DNA of 9,843 nucleotides from CAZEIW01 sp964512305 (GTDB lineage: Bacteria > Pseudomonadota > Gammaproteobacteria > Burkholderiales > Burkholderiaceae_F), in NCBI GenBank assembly GCA_964512305.1, contig CAZEIW010000137.1, positions 1 through 9,843 on the forward strand, given 5' to 3'. The position numbers and the translations under genes are program-made. Below the pieces are notes generated by a model. The model was not told where the DNA came from. It ran no database searches and saw only the letters and a program-made list of their open reading frames with translations. This document shows positions 1-7,480 of the stretch, piece by piece (position 1 is the stretch's first letter; each line of letters opens with the position of its first letter).

Positions 1-1
1 C

Positions 2-1462
2 CGCCAGATGGTTGCCGCCCTGCATGCGCTGAACCTGCACGTCGTGATGGACGTCGTCTACAACCACACGGCGTCGGCCTCGGTGCTCGACCAGATCGTG
101 CCGGGCTACTACTACCGGCTCGACGCCAACGGCAACATCGAGAACGCGTCGTGCTGCGCCGACACCGCGACCGAGTTCGCGATGATGTCGAGGCTGATGC
201 GGGATACCCTCGTCACGTGGACCGATCAGTACAAGGTCGACGGGTTCCGGTTCGACATCATGGGGTTCATTCCGCTGGCCGAAATGCAGAAAGCCCAAAG
301 TGCGGTGAACACCATCGCCGCCGGCGACGGCCGCGGGTCGATCTATTTCTACGGCGAAGGCTGGAACTTCGGCCCGGTCGCCAACGACGCCCTGTTCGTG
401 CAGGCGCGGCAGGCAAATCTCGCCGGCACGGGCATCGGCTCGTTCAACGATCGCATCCGCGACTCGGTGCGCGGCGGCGGTCCGTTCGACAGCGGTGCCT
501 CGATGGTGGCGAACCAGGGTTTCATCAACGGCGCCTGCTATGACACCAACGCGGCGAACAACTGCTCGGTTTCCGGACTGCAGGCGGCGCAGAATCTGAT
601 CCGGCTGTCGCTCGCGGGCAACGTCAAGTCGTTCACGCTCAACAACATGCCGGCCACCTCGTATCTCTACGGCGGCCAACCGGCTGCCTACACGCAGGAC
701 CCAACCGAGAACATCGCCTACGTCTCGGTGCACGACAATGAGACGCTGTTCGACGTCAGCCAGTACAAGCATCCGGTGACCACCTCGACCTCGGATCGCG
801 CGCGCGCGCAGGTTGTGGGCCTGTCGACGGTGCTGCTGGCGCAGGGCGTCCCGTTCATCCACGCCGGCGACGACCTGCTGCGGTCGAAGTCGATGGACAG
901 CAACAGCTATAACTCCGGCGATTACTTCAACAAGATCGACTGGACCGGAGCGACCGACAACTGGGCGGTCGGCGCACCGCCGCAGAACACCGGTAACAAC
1001 GCTGCCAACCTGGCGACGATGACGCCGTTGCTGAACAATGTGGCGATTGCGCCGATGTCGGCCGATATCGGCGCAGCGACGCTGGCGTTCCAGGACTTCT
1101 TGAAGGTCCGTGGCGACACGTCGATGTTCCGGCTGAGGACCGGTGCCGACATTGTTCGCTGTGTTAGTTTCCCCGACCAGGCCAGCCAGGTCGATGGACT
1201 GATCGTGATGAGGATAGCCGGTTCCGTCGCAGTACCTGTGTGCGGCGAGGGAAAATACAAGAGCATTGTCGTGCTGTTCAACGCCAGCAAGACGACTCAG
1301 ATGTTCGCGGACCCGAGCTACATGGGCACCGCGTCGACGATCCGATTGCACCCGTTTCAGGCCGCGGGTTCCGACCTGATCGTCAGGAACGCGTCGTTTG
1401 CACCGTCGACCGGAACCTTCAGTGTGCCGCCGCGTACAACTGCCGTGTTCGTCGAGCAATGA
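2..1462 (+). CDS. pulA: Type I pullulanase (GH13_13 alpha-1,6-glucosidase), 5'-truncated by window edge
   Basis: Debranching enzyme that hydrolyses alpha-1,6 links in pullulan and branched maltodextrins. The frame is open from base 2, so the N-terminal part (CBM and set domains, start of the barrel) lies outside the window; 486 residues are visible. The GH13 regions appear in order: DVVYNHT (region I, bases 50-70), GFRFDIMGF with the presumed nucleophile Asp at 254-256, YGEGWNF with the presumed acid/base Glu at 356-358, and VSVHDNETLFD with the third catalytic Asp at 734-736. The CCADTATE motif before region II is typical of the pullulanase/limit dextrinase subfamily. The last ~120 residues form the beta-rich C-terminal domain of this family. 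All catalytic residues visible are intact. Cellular location cannot be judged without the N-terminus. The gene is followed by a CBM41 protein and treZ in the same direction, which fits alpha-glucan use. Confidence 0.93.
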   Translation, partial: RQMVAALHALNLHVVMDVVYNHTASASVLDQIVPGYYYRLDANGNIENASCCADTATEFAMMSRLMRDTLVTWTDQYKVDGFRFDIMGFIPLAEMQKAQSAVNTIAAGDGRGSIYFYGEGWNFGPVANDALFVQARQANLAGTGIGSFNDRIRDSVRGGGPFDSGASMVANQGFINGACYDTNAANNCSVSGLQAAQNLIRLSLAGNVKSFTLNNMPATSYLYGGQPAAYTQDPTENIAYVSVHDNETLFDVSQYKHPVTTSTSDRARAQVVGLSTVLLAQGVPFIHAGDDLLRSKSMDSNSYNSGDYFNKIDWTGATDNWAVGAPPQNTGNNAANLATMTPLLNNVAIAPMSADIGAATLAFQDFLKVRGDTSMFRLRTGADIVRCVSFPDQASQVDGLIVMRIAGSVAVPVCGEGKYKSIVVLFNASKTTQMFADPSYMGTASTIRLHPFQAAGSDLIVRNASFAPSTGTFSVPPRTTAVFVEQ

Positions 1463-1480
1463 GATACTCGCCGCGCCGCC

Positions 1481-1556
1481 ACCCTCACCCCCCCCTCTCA
1501 CCCGCAAGCGGGAGAGGGGAACAACGCATAGACCCTCTCCCGCAATCGGGAGAGGG
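1481..1556. repeat. Two GC-rich palindromic (REP-like) repeats after the pullulanase gene
   Basis: The 147-bp gap between pulA and the CBM41 gene holds two related hairpins. The second is clean: CCCTCTCCCG (1533-1542), loop CAAT, CGGGAGAGGG (1547-1556), a perfect 10-bp stem. The first (about 1491-1519) is the same element with an extra CA in its left arm, around the core CCCGCAAGCGGG at 1501-1512, and is preceded by CCCTCACCCC. The same element recurs at 9621-9719. No T-tract follows either hairpin, so a classic intrinsic terminator is unlikely, although such hairpins often stabilise mRNA 3' ends. Confidence 0.85.
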
Positions 1557-1609
1557 GAGCCTCGCTTAAACTTCCCGAGCATCCAACCAACTGACCAGGG
1601 AGGGTCACG

Positions 1610-2107
1610 ATGAACGCCTTGAACTTCAACCGCCTGCGCACCCGCTTCGCCTCGGTCGCCATCGGCGCGGCCGTCTTGCTCGCGGGCAGCCCCGCGGTCG
1701 CCGCCGACGTGATGGCGGCGCCCGACGGCCAGGTCGCGATCCACTACTGGCGGGCCGACGGCGACTACAAGAACTGGGGCGTGCACCTGTGGGAGTCGTT
1801 TGAAGCGGTCAAGGCGGGCAAGGTGGTCGGCCCGAAGGACAAGTCGGACATGCCGATCATGGCGATCAGCTGGAGCAATCCGATGCCGCCGACGGGCACC
1901 GACGGCTTTGGCGTCTACTGGCTCGTCAAGCAGAACGAGTTCCGCAACGGCAAGATCAACTACATCATCCACAAGGGCGACTCGAAGGAGCAGTGCGCCA
2001 AGGACATCGCCTGGTTCGTCGAAACGCAGGGCCGGGAGGTGTTCGTCAACTCGGGCGATTGCAACACCTACTACTCCGCGGACGAGGCGATGAAGGCCCG
2101 GAAGTAG
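1610..2107 (+). CDS. Secreted stand-alone CBM41 (pullulanase-associated, PUD) domain protein
   Basis: A 165-residue protein that is almost entirely one starch-binding module. Residues 1-31 form a Sec signal peptide (basic RLRTR, hydrophobic core ASVAIGAAVLLAG, cleavage near AVA|AD). The rest matches the CBM41/PUD family: HYWRADGDYKNWGVHLWES at residues 45-63 with Trp47, Trp56 and Trp61, SWSNPMPPTGTDGFGVYW at 87-104, and the family motif IIHKGDSKEQC at 119-129. Two cysteines (129 and 151) could form a disulfide. No catalytic domain is present; CBM41 is normally an N-terminal module of a pullulanase. The ATG is preceded by AGGGAGGG at 1597-1604, five bases away, which fixes the start. It lies 147 bp after pulA and 47 bp before treZ, so it is probably co-transcribed with treZ. 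Likely role (inferred): binding maltodextrin or starch in the periplasm or outside the cell. Confidence 0.85.
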   Translation: MNALNFNRLRTRFASVAIGAAVLLAGSPAVAADVMAAPDGQVAIHYWRADGDYKNWGVHLWESFEAVKAGKVVGPKDKSDMPIMAISWSNPMPPTGTDGFGVYWLVKQNEFRNGKINYIIHKGDSKEQCAKDIAWFVETQGREVFVNSGDCNTYYSADEAMKARK

Positions 2108-2154
2108 GCCGCCTGCCTTCGCCGCGGGCCGTCGGCGGGAGCACAGCGGGGCCG

Positions 2155-3903
2155 ATGGCCAGGGTCGGGCACTATCGAGACCAGCGAGGCGATTCGCGCT
2201 TCCGGGTGTTCGCGCCCGGAAAGCGACAGCTCGCGGTGATCCTGCCGGGGCAGGATCGCAGGATCCCACTGTCCTGCGACGAACTGGGCTACTGGCTCGG
2301 CGCGGCGCCGCGACTGCCCGAGGGCACCGAGTACCTGATCGAGGTCGACGGCCGGCCGCTTCCCGACCCCGCGTCGCGCTGCCAGCCGCGGGGCGTGCAC
2401 GGCCCGTCGATGGTGGTCAACGTGGCGCGCGCCGGCCCGCCCGGCTGGACCGGCGTCGGGATCGCCGACGCCATCGTCTACGAACTGCACCTGGGCAGCT
2501 TCACGCGCGAGGGAACGCTCTCCGCGGCGGCGGCGAAGCTGCCGCACCTGGCCGCGCTGGGCGTCAACGTGGTCGAGCTGCTGCCGATCGCCGCCTTCCC
2601 GGGCGAGCGCAACTGGGGCTACGACGGCACCTACCCGTTCGCGCTGCATCGCGCCTACGGCACCTATCCGGACCTGCAGCGGTTCATCGAGGCCGCGCAC
2701 GGGCTCGGCATCGCCGTGATCCTGGATGTCGTCTACAACCACTTCGGCCCGGAGGGAAGTTACGCCGGCGCGTTCGCCCCGTACACGAAGAAGTCCGACA
2801 CCCCCTGGGGCGCAGCGATCAACTTCGACGACGCGTACAACTACGGCGTGCGCGAGTTCTTCCTCGACAACGCCCGCTACTGGCTGCAGGAGATCGGCTT
2901 CGACGGATTCCGGATGGACGCGGTGGCGCACATCATCGACAGCATGCCGGTGCACGTCCTGCGCGAGCTGACCGATCTCGCGGCGCGGATCGGGCGAGAG
3001 GAGGGGCGCGAGGTGCTGATGATCGCCGAGCACCTGCGCAACGACCGCAAGGTCACCTCGGCCGACGGATTCAACTTCCAGAGCCAGTGGAACGACGACC
3101 TCAACCACGCGGTCTTCGCGAAGCTGACGGGCGAGACGATGCGCCACTACGCGAACTTCGGCAGCTTCGCCGACGTGGTCAAGGCGCTCGAGCGGGGCTT
3201 CGTCCTCGACGGCACGCGCTTCGATCGCCACTTGCGCTTCTTCGTCGGCACCGACGGCAGCGGCACCCGCGGCAGCGAGCACGTCGTCCACATCCAGAAC
3301 CATGACCAGGTGGGCAACCGGCTGCTGAGCGACCGGATGATCGTCGCCCACGGCCGCGACAAAGCGCTGCTCGCCATCGCCACCATCATGGCCAGTCCCT
3401 ACGTGCCGATGCTCTTCATGGGCGAGGAATACGGCGAGCAGGCGCCGTTTCCGTTCTTCGAGCACTTCTCCGATCCGGTCGTGATCGACGGCGCGCGCGA
3501 GGGCCGCAAGGCGCACCTGAGCTGCGAGGGCACCGAGCCCCCGGACCCGCACGCGGCGGAGACCTTCGATGCTTCGAAGCTGCGCTGGGAACTGCTCGAG
3601 ACCCCCGACGGGCAGGCGATCCTCGACTACTACCGGCGCCTGATCGCCCTCAAGCGCAGCGGCGCGCTCGGCCCGCGCGAACGGTCGCGGCTGCGGATCG
3701 CCGCGGACCCGGCGACCGAGCTGATCCGGATCGAGACCGACGCCACGCTCACGGTGCTGAACTTCTCCGGCCGGCGCCAGCCGCTCGGGGCGGCGCCCGA
3801 AGGCCCGCCTGGACTGTGTTCATCGCGGTCGTCCGAGCCGGGTTGGATCGAAGCGGATGCCGCCATGATCTTCCTCCGACGTCCCTTACCTGTCCCCGAT
3901 TAG
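2155..3903 (+). CDS. treZ: Malto-oligosyltrehalose trehalohydrolase TreZ
   Basis: Cytoplasmic GH13 enzyme that cleaves maltooligosyl-trehalose to release trehalose, the second step of the TreY-TreZ pathway. The protein has 582 residues, a normal family length. Residues 1-100 are the N-terminal set/CBM48-like domain (FRVFAPGKRQLAV, then DPASRCQPRGVHGPS). The barrel follows: VYELHLGSFTREGT, NWGYDGTYPFAL, DVVYNHFGPEG, GFDGFRMDAVAH with nucleophile Asp255, MIAEHLRNDRKV with acid/base Glu292, and HIQNHDQVGNRLLSDR with Asp384. GEEYGEQAPFPFFEHFSDP is typical of TreZ rather than GlgB. The first in-frame start after the CBM41 stop is ATG 2155; earlier in-frame codons to the stop of the previous gene offer no ATG, GTG or TTG. 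Its Shine-Dalgarno is weak (GGGG at 2148-2151, GGGAG at 2137-2141), so coupling to the upstream gene is plausible. TreY is not in the window. Confidence 0.93.
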   Translation: MARVGHYRDQRGDSRFRVFAPGKRQLAVILPGQDRRIPLSCDELGYWLGAAPRLPEGTEYLIEVDGRPLPDPASRCQPRGVHGPSMVVNVARAGPPGWTGVGIADAIVYELHLGSFTREGTLSAAAAKLPHLAALGVNVVELLPIAAFPGERNWGYDGTYPFALHRAYGTYPDLQRFIEAAHGLGIAVILDVVYNHFGPEGSYAGAFAPYTKKSDTPWGAAINFDDAYNYGVREFFLDNARYWLQEIGFDGFRMDAVAHIIDSMPVHVLRELTDLAARIGREEGREVLMIAEHLRNDRKVTSADGFNFQSQWNDDLNHAVFAKLTGETMRHYANFGSFADVVKALERGFVLDGTRFDRHLRFFVGTDGSGTRGSEHVVHIQNHDQVGNRLLSDRMIVAHGRDKALLAIATIMASPYVPMLFMGEEYGEQAPFPFFEHFSDPVVIDGAREGRKAHLSCEGTEPPDPHAAETFDASKLRWELLETPDGQAILDYYRRLIALKRSGALGPRERSRLRIAADPATELIRIETDATLTVLNFSGRRQPLGAAPEGPPGLCSSRSSEPGWIEADAAMIFLRRPLPVPD

Positions 3904-3940
3904 TGCAGTGCAGCAAATTTGATATAATTGCTGCATTGCA
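3904..3940 (+). promoter_or_regulatory. Long inverted repeat containing a perfect -10 box; possible operator/promoter of the small downstream gene
   Basis: Immediately after the treZ stop lie TGCAGTGCAGCAA (3904-3916) and TTGCTGCATTGCA (3928-3940), which are reverse complements at 12 of 13 positions and separated by 11 bases. The spacer and right arm include a perfect TATAAT at 3923-3928. No good -35 is seen 16-18 bp upstream. The TGCA-rich arms resemble, from memory, operators of the PHA-granule regulator PhaR in proteobacteria; that assignment is inference. As RNA the repeat could also fold at the treZ 3' end, but no T-tract follows. Confidence 0.6.
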
Positions 3941-3959
3941 ATAGCCAGAAGGTATGGAA

Positions 3960-4226
3960 ATGGACGTTCGCACCCAGACGTTTCAACCCGGGCACCCTTT
4001 CGGCCAATGGTTTCAGCCCGCCGAATTGGCCGCGGCACTGTGGCACGTCGCCTCGGCCGTCGTCCTGGCACCGGTTCGAGCGCTGCGCTGGATCGACAAC
4101 CGGCTCGCCGAGATGGAGCGCAACGCCGACGAGGCTTATCTGGCCGGGTCGGCGGACGCGGCTGACCTGGAGGCGCGGATGCGCCAGCTCGACCGGCGCC
4201 GCGACCCGCTTTTCAGGCGCGACTAA
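3960..4226 (+). CDS. Small DUF3563-like protein of unknown function
   Basis: An 88-residue protein whose function I do not know. The C-terminal part EAYLAGSADAADLEARMRQL (residues 58-77), followed by DRRR, resembles the DUF3563 family of short proteins common in Burkholderiales, where a YLA...ADLExRMRxLDRR pattern recurs; this is recognition from memory, not a search. Residues 21-45 (AELAAALWHVASAVVLAPVRA, then LRWI) could form a hydrophobic or amphipathic helix. No signal peptide or cysteine is seen. Two in-frame ATGs exist, at 3954 and 3960; the second is preferred because AGAAGG at 3947-3952 lies seven bases before it but only one base before the first. The gene has its own putative promoter within the inverted repeat at 3904-3940, and ends 29 bp from the convergent malQ stop. 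Confidence 0.7.
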   Translation: MDVRTQTFQPGHPFGQWFQPAELAAALWHVASAVVLAPVRALRWIDNRLAEMERNADEAYLAGSADAADLEARMRQLDRRRDPLFRRD

Positions 4227-4255
4227 CCCCCTACCCGCCGCGGGCCGCGGTCGTC

Positions 4256-5809
4256 TTACGGCAGCGGCCTGCCGTCGGGATAGGCTGGCAGGCTCAGCCG
4301 CTCGATCGGCGCCCGGCCGTAGGCGGCACTGATGGCCGCCAGCTCCCTTGCATGCTGAGGACCGACGTCGCTCCAGTCGAAGCGCCAGGTCCAGCACGAG
4401 GATTGCGACGGCGTGTTCATCCGGTGCGTGCCGTCCATCCCGAGCACGTCTTGCATCTGGAACACCGCAAGCCGCGCCACCGACGCGCTGACCGCCCGGA
4501 TCATCTTCCAGTGGACATCGCTGCCGCGGTCGTCCAGCCCCAGGTAGGCGCTCGCAAACGCACGCTCGCGCGGCGTCGCCGACTGCCACCAGCCGACCAC
4601 GGTGTCGTTGTCGTGCGTCCCCGTGTAGGCGCAGGCGTTGGGGAGGTAGTTGTGAGGCAGGAACTCGTGCGCGGCGTCCGCGCCGAAGCCGAACTGCAGG
4701 ATCCTCATGCCCGGCAGCTCGAAGCGGTCGCGCAGCTCGACGACATCGTCGGTGATCACGCCGAGGTCCTCGGCGATCATCGGCAGCCGTCCCAACGCCC
4801 CCAGGATGGCATCGAACAGCGCGGCGCCGGGCCCCGGCTTCCAGCTGCCCTCGATGGCGGTGGGTGACGTCGCCGGGATCTGCCAGAAGCTTGCGAACCC
4901 GCGAAAGTGGTCGATCCGCACGAGATCGGCCAGATCGAGCTGGCGCCTGACGCGCGCGATCCACCAGCGGTAGCCATCGCGCGCGTTCGCTGGCCAGTCG
5001 TACAGCGTTCCGCCCCAGCGCTGGCCGGTCGGGCTGAAGAAGTCCGGCGGCACGCCGGCCACCGCGGTCGGGTTCCCGGCGCTGTCGAGCTGGAACAGAT
5101 CGGGGCGGGCCCAGCAGTCCGCGGAGTGGTGGGCGACGTAGATCGGCAGGTCGCCGATGATCCTGACGCCCTTGGCGGCCGCGTGGCGCCGCACCACCTG
5201 CCACTGGCGGTCGAAACACCACTGGACGAACTCCCAGAAGCGTATCTGCTCGCGATATCGCTGCGATGCGCGCGCCATCGCGGCCGGGTCGCGCCGAGCG
5301 AGCCCGGGTTCCCAGTCCGGCCAGGGGCGAAAGCCGCCGCCGGCGCGCACGCCCTCGTCGATCGCCATGAAGAGCGCGTAGTCCGCCAGCCAGCTCTGCT
5401 GCGTGGCCCGCCAGGCGTCGAAGTCGGAGCGCTCGGGTGGCTGCGCGCGCGCCTGGAAGCCCGCGAACGCCGAGCGCAAGCTCTTCATCCTCAGTTCGGT
5501 GGTGCGCCCGAAGTCGACATGCCGGGTCGACGGGCCGGAGGGCACCGGATCCTGCAGCCATCCGCGCTCGATCAGCGGTTCCAGCGCGACCAGCGCCGGC
5601 GAGCCAGCGAACGCCGACACGCCGGAATACGGCGAGTTGCCGGGGCCGGCCGGGTTCAGGGGCAGGATCTGCCAGACGTCCTGGCCCGCGACCGCGAGCC
5701 AGTCGATGAAATGGAATGCCGCCGGGCCGAAATCGCCGCTGCCGTGCGGGCCGGGCAACGAGGTCGGATGAAGCAGGACGCCCGACATGCGTCGATCGAG
5801 GATGGCCAT
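4256..5809 (-). CDS. malQ: 4-alpha-glucanotransferase (amylomaltase) MalQ
   Basis: GH77 enzyme that transfers glucan chains between maltodextrins and releases glucose; cytoplasmic. Length is 517 residues, the size of the short bacterial form. Family landmarks run in order: GVLLHPTSLPGPHGSGDFG and WQILPLNPAGPGNSPYSG near the N-terminus, GDLPIYVAHHSADCW, GVPPDFFSPTGQRWGGTLYDW (split here as GVPPDFFSPTGQ and RWGGTLYDW), LVRIDHFRGF with nucleophile Asp300, MIAEDLGVIT with acid/base Glu347, and YTGTHDNDTVVGWW with Asp400. Near the C-terminus HRMNTPSQSS replaces the more usual MNTPGT. The ATG at 5809 is preferred over an in-frame GTG at 5821 because GAGG (5819-5816 on the minus strand) sits six bases upstream. 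It is convergent with treZ and the DUF3563-like gene, and is transcribed in the same direction as the porin but after that gene's terminator, so it probably uses its own promoter near 5876-5892. Confidence 0.95.
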   Translation of the reverse strand: MAILDRRMSGVLLHPTSLPGPHGSGDFGPAAFHFIDWLAVAGQDVWQILPLNPAGPGNSPYSGVSAFAGSPALVALEPLIERGWLQDPVPSGPSTRHVDFGRTTELRMKSLRSAFAGFQARAQPPERSDFDAWRATQQSWLADYALFMAIDEGVRAGGGFRPWPDWEPGLARRDPAAMARASQRYREQIRFWEFVQWCFDRQWQVVRRHAAAKGVRIIGDLPIYVAHHSADCWARPDLFQLDSAGNPTAVAGVPPDFFSPTGQRWGGTLYDWPANARDGYRWWIARVRRQLDLADLVRIDHFRGFASFWQIPATSPTAIEGSWKPGPGAALFDAILGALGRLPMIAEDLGVITDDVVELRDRFELPGMRILQFGFGADAAHEFLPHNYLPNACAYTGTHDNDTVVGWWQSATPRERAFASAYLGLDDRGSDVHWKMIRAVSASVARLAVFQMQDVLGMDGTHRMNTPSQSSCWTWRFDWSDVGPQHARELAAISAAYGRAPIERLSLPAYPDGRPLP

Positions 5810-5875
5810 CACCGACCTCACTTCCTCGCGCAGGACGGTGGACGAGGTTCCGTCTTGCTCGCGACTACTTTATGA

Positions 5876-5892
5876 ATTGTAGTATTCCTACG
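5876..5892 (-). promoter_or_regulatory. HexR-like operator overlapping a -10-like box upstream of malQ
   Basis: The plus strand reads TGTAGTATTCCTACG at 5878-5892, an imperfect dyad TGTAG-N5-CTAC. On the minus strand, reading toward malQ, the site ends in ACTACAAT, so TACAAT (5881-5876) could be the -10 hexamer. No convincing -35 is visible. A further GTAGT half-site lies just downstream on the minus strand (ACTAC at 5864-5868 on plus). The 10 bases ATACTACAAT are shared exactly with the site before glk-hexR. The HexR assignment rests on remembered consensus (about TGTARTNNNAYTACA) and on the linked HexR gene. Confidence 0.55.
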
Positions 5893-5904
5893 CCCGTCAC
5901 CATG

Positions 5905-5934
5905 AAAAAAGGGCGCTGCGTTGCCGCAGCGCCC
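5905..5934 (-). terminator. Intrinsic terminator of the porin gene
   Basis: Read on the minus strand this is GGGCGCTGCG, loop GCAA, CGCAGCGCCC, then six T residues (5910-5905). The 10-bp stem is perfect, the loop is a GNRA-type tetraloop, and it starts 27 bp after the porin stop. It separates porin transcription from malQ. Confidence 0.92.
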
Positions 5935-5961
5935 TGGTCTTCAGGGGTCAGCGTCGGGTGC

Positions 5962-7248
5962 TTACCACCAAGCTTCGACCTGGAAGCCGTAGCTGGTGCC
6001 GCTCGTGCCGCAGCCACTCCCTGACGCGCCGCAGGGTCCGTACGGCCCACTGACGCCTCCGGCGGTGCCGGCCGCTATCGCATTGTTATCCCACTTGTTG
6101 TAGTTGACATAGAAGCGAAGCTCTGGACGCGTCCAGAATCCGCGGCCGGCGACGAGCGTTGGCGCGACCGTGAACTTGTCGAGCTTTCTCGAGCCGGTGC
6201 CGGTGCCATCCTGTGGCTTGATGCTGTTATGACCGGCTTCAAACTGGATCTTGAAGTAGTCGTTCAGATGCCAGACCGGGCGGACACCGGCGAAGGTCCA
6301 GTCGAAGTTGTTCTTCATCTTGTACAGGCCGACCGCCGCCATGCCGGAGAATTCCGGCGACACCTGCCACTGCAACGTGTCCTGGATCGCGTGGTATCCG
6401 TCCTCCTTGGCGCCCGCTGCGTTGGTTTGTTCGGTGATGGCAGGGTATTCGAACGCCCAGGGCCCGTTCTGGGCCTTGTTGCCATAGGTCAGCGTCAACT
6501 TGTTGACGCCGCCCAGGACCGGCACCGACCACTCGCCAATCAGAACGTCGCCGCTCTGCTTGGGCGGCGAGGACACCTTCGTGTCCGCGGTCGAATGAAC
6601 CAACCCCAGCTCCAGCGAACCGAGACCCACGTTGATTCCGGCCAGTCGGGCATCAAGAATGGTGCTCGCCTCGTTCGTCGGATTCCCGTTCGCGAACCCA
6701 TTGGCGCGGAAAATCGCAAACGACGCGTTCATGTCGCCGCCGAGATTGATGTGCTCGATACCGGCGCCCGGATCCGACGTGTTCCAGTAGAAGAAGTCGT
6801 TGATGTGGATGTCGTGCCGCTGGTAGTACCGCTTGCCGATCCAGACGCTCGAACCAGCAGGAAGAAACGGCAGGTTCTTCGCCTCTCCCCAGTTCTGGCG
6901 CAAGGCGATGTGGCTCCCGTTGGCGGCCAGGTTCTCGAAATCCTGTTCGGCAGGGGCGAAATAGCCGAGCATCACGTGGTAGTCGAACTTGACGCCGTCC
7001 TTGCCGTCATACAGGTTGTGGTCGAACTGTATTTCGCCGTACGTGCCGCATTCATTGCCGAGACGGAAATTGCCGTTGCCCTGGACGCCGGGGAGCGTTA
7101 CGCAAGTTTGCCCGCCATCCTTGTCTCCCCAGCCAATGCCGCTGCGGAAGTAGCCGTGGAACTCGAGTGCCTGCGCACAACCCGCCGCCAAGCCGAAGCC
7201 CAGCAGCGCGGCCACGGTCGGCGCTAGTTTGAGTCGCTTTGCTTTCAC
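5962..7248 (-). CDS. lamB: Maltoporin (LamB-type outer-membrane sugar porin)
   Basis: Outer-membrane 18-stranded beta-barrel porin for maltose and maltodextrins. The GTG start at 7248 follows a strong AAGGAG (7259-7254, spacing 5), giving 428 residues; a longer open frame upstream has no such support. Residues 1-27 are a signal peptide (KAKRLKL, hydrophobic core, cleavage likely AQA|LEF). The mature start LEFHGYFRSGIGWGDK matches LamB, including the aromatic Tyr (residue 33) of the sugar slide. RLGNECGTYGEIQ, with Cys49 and Cys67, recalls the conserved first-loop disulfide of LamB. GKRYYQRHDIHINDFFYW and DPGAGIE are LamB hallmarks. The protein ends in Trp-Trp, the terminal aromatic signature of barrel proteins. 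Near the end GPCGASGSGCGTSG adds a second close Cys pair (406 and 413), probably in the last external loop. It is divergent from glk-hexR, and an intrinsic terminator follows it. Confidence 0.93.
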   Translation of the reverse strand: MKAKRLKLAPTVAALLGFGLAAGCAQALEFHGYFRSGIGWGDKDGGQTCVTLPGVQGNGNFRLGNECGTYGEIQFDHNLYDGKDGVKFDYHVMLGYFAPAEQDFENLAANGSHIALRQNWGEAKNLPFLPAGSSVWIGKRYYQRHDIHINDFFYWNTSDPGAGIEHINLGGDMNASFAIFRANGFANGNPTNEASTILDARLAGINVGLGSLELGLVHSTADTKVSSPPKQSGDVLIGEWSVPVLGGVNKLTLTYGNKAQNGPWAFEYPAITEQTNAAGAKEDGYHAIQDTLQWQVSPEFSGMAAVGLYKMKNNFDWTFAGVRPVWHLNDYFKIQFEAGHNSIKPQDGTGTGSRKLDKFTVAPTLVAGRGFWTRPELRFYVNYNKWDNNAIAAGTAGGVSGPYGPCGASGSGCGTSGTSYGFQVEAWW

Positions 7249-7265
7249 GGTGTCTCCTTCATAAG

Positions 7266-7290
7266 AAAAACGGTCCTCTGAGCGAGGGCC
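7266..7290 (-). promoter_or_regulatory. Weak hairpin with T-run in the porin leader (possible attenuator)
   Basis: On the minus strand GGCCCTC (7290-7284), loop GCTCA, GAGGACC (7278-7272) pairs at six of seven positions and is followed by GTTTTT (7271-7266). It ends seven bases before the porin Shine-Dalgarno (7259-7254). The stem is short with one mismatch, so this could be chance. Confidence 0.25.
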
Positions 7291-7480
7291 GACCCTGGAA
7301 CCCGCACAGCAGCGCGTGCGCTGCACGGCATCTCGCGCCGCAACCGGAGCCGAGTGAACGGAAGGTGCTCAACGCACCGTGTCGGTCTCCTCCACCTGCC
7401 CCGCGGATCTGGCCGAGGGCACTTTCGTTATCAGTCGCGCTGGCCGATCAGATTGAATCGAGCCGCAGGACGTGCTGAAA

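Noticed and set aside
2071..3552. A 493-codon open frame on the minus strand across treZ
   Set aside because: Antisense shadow with low-complexity composition (Val, Ala, Arg, Asp rich) and no family feature; treZ is well supported.
4238..4250. CCGCGG-G-CCGCGG between the convergent ends of the small gene and malQ as a terminator
   Set aside because: Arms are short and self-complementary, and no T-run follows on either strand.
3900..5561. A 553-codon minus-strand open frame overlapping malQ
   Set aside because: Frame-shifted shadow of malQ; malQ has all GH77 motifs and a good ribosome site.
7167..7248. Possible lipobox (LAAGC) in the porin signal peptide
   Set aside because: The residue at -3 is Ala rather than Leu/Val/Ile, and LamB porins are cut by signal peptidase I; AQA|LEF is a good site.
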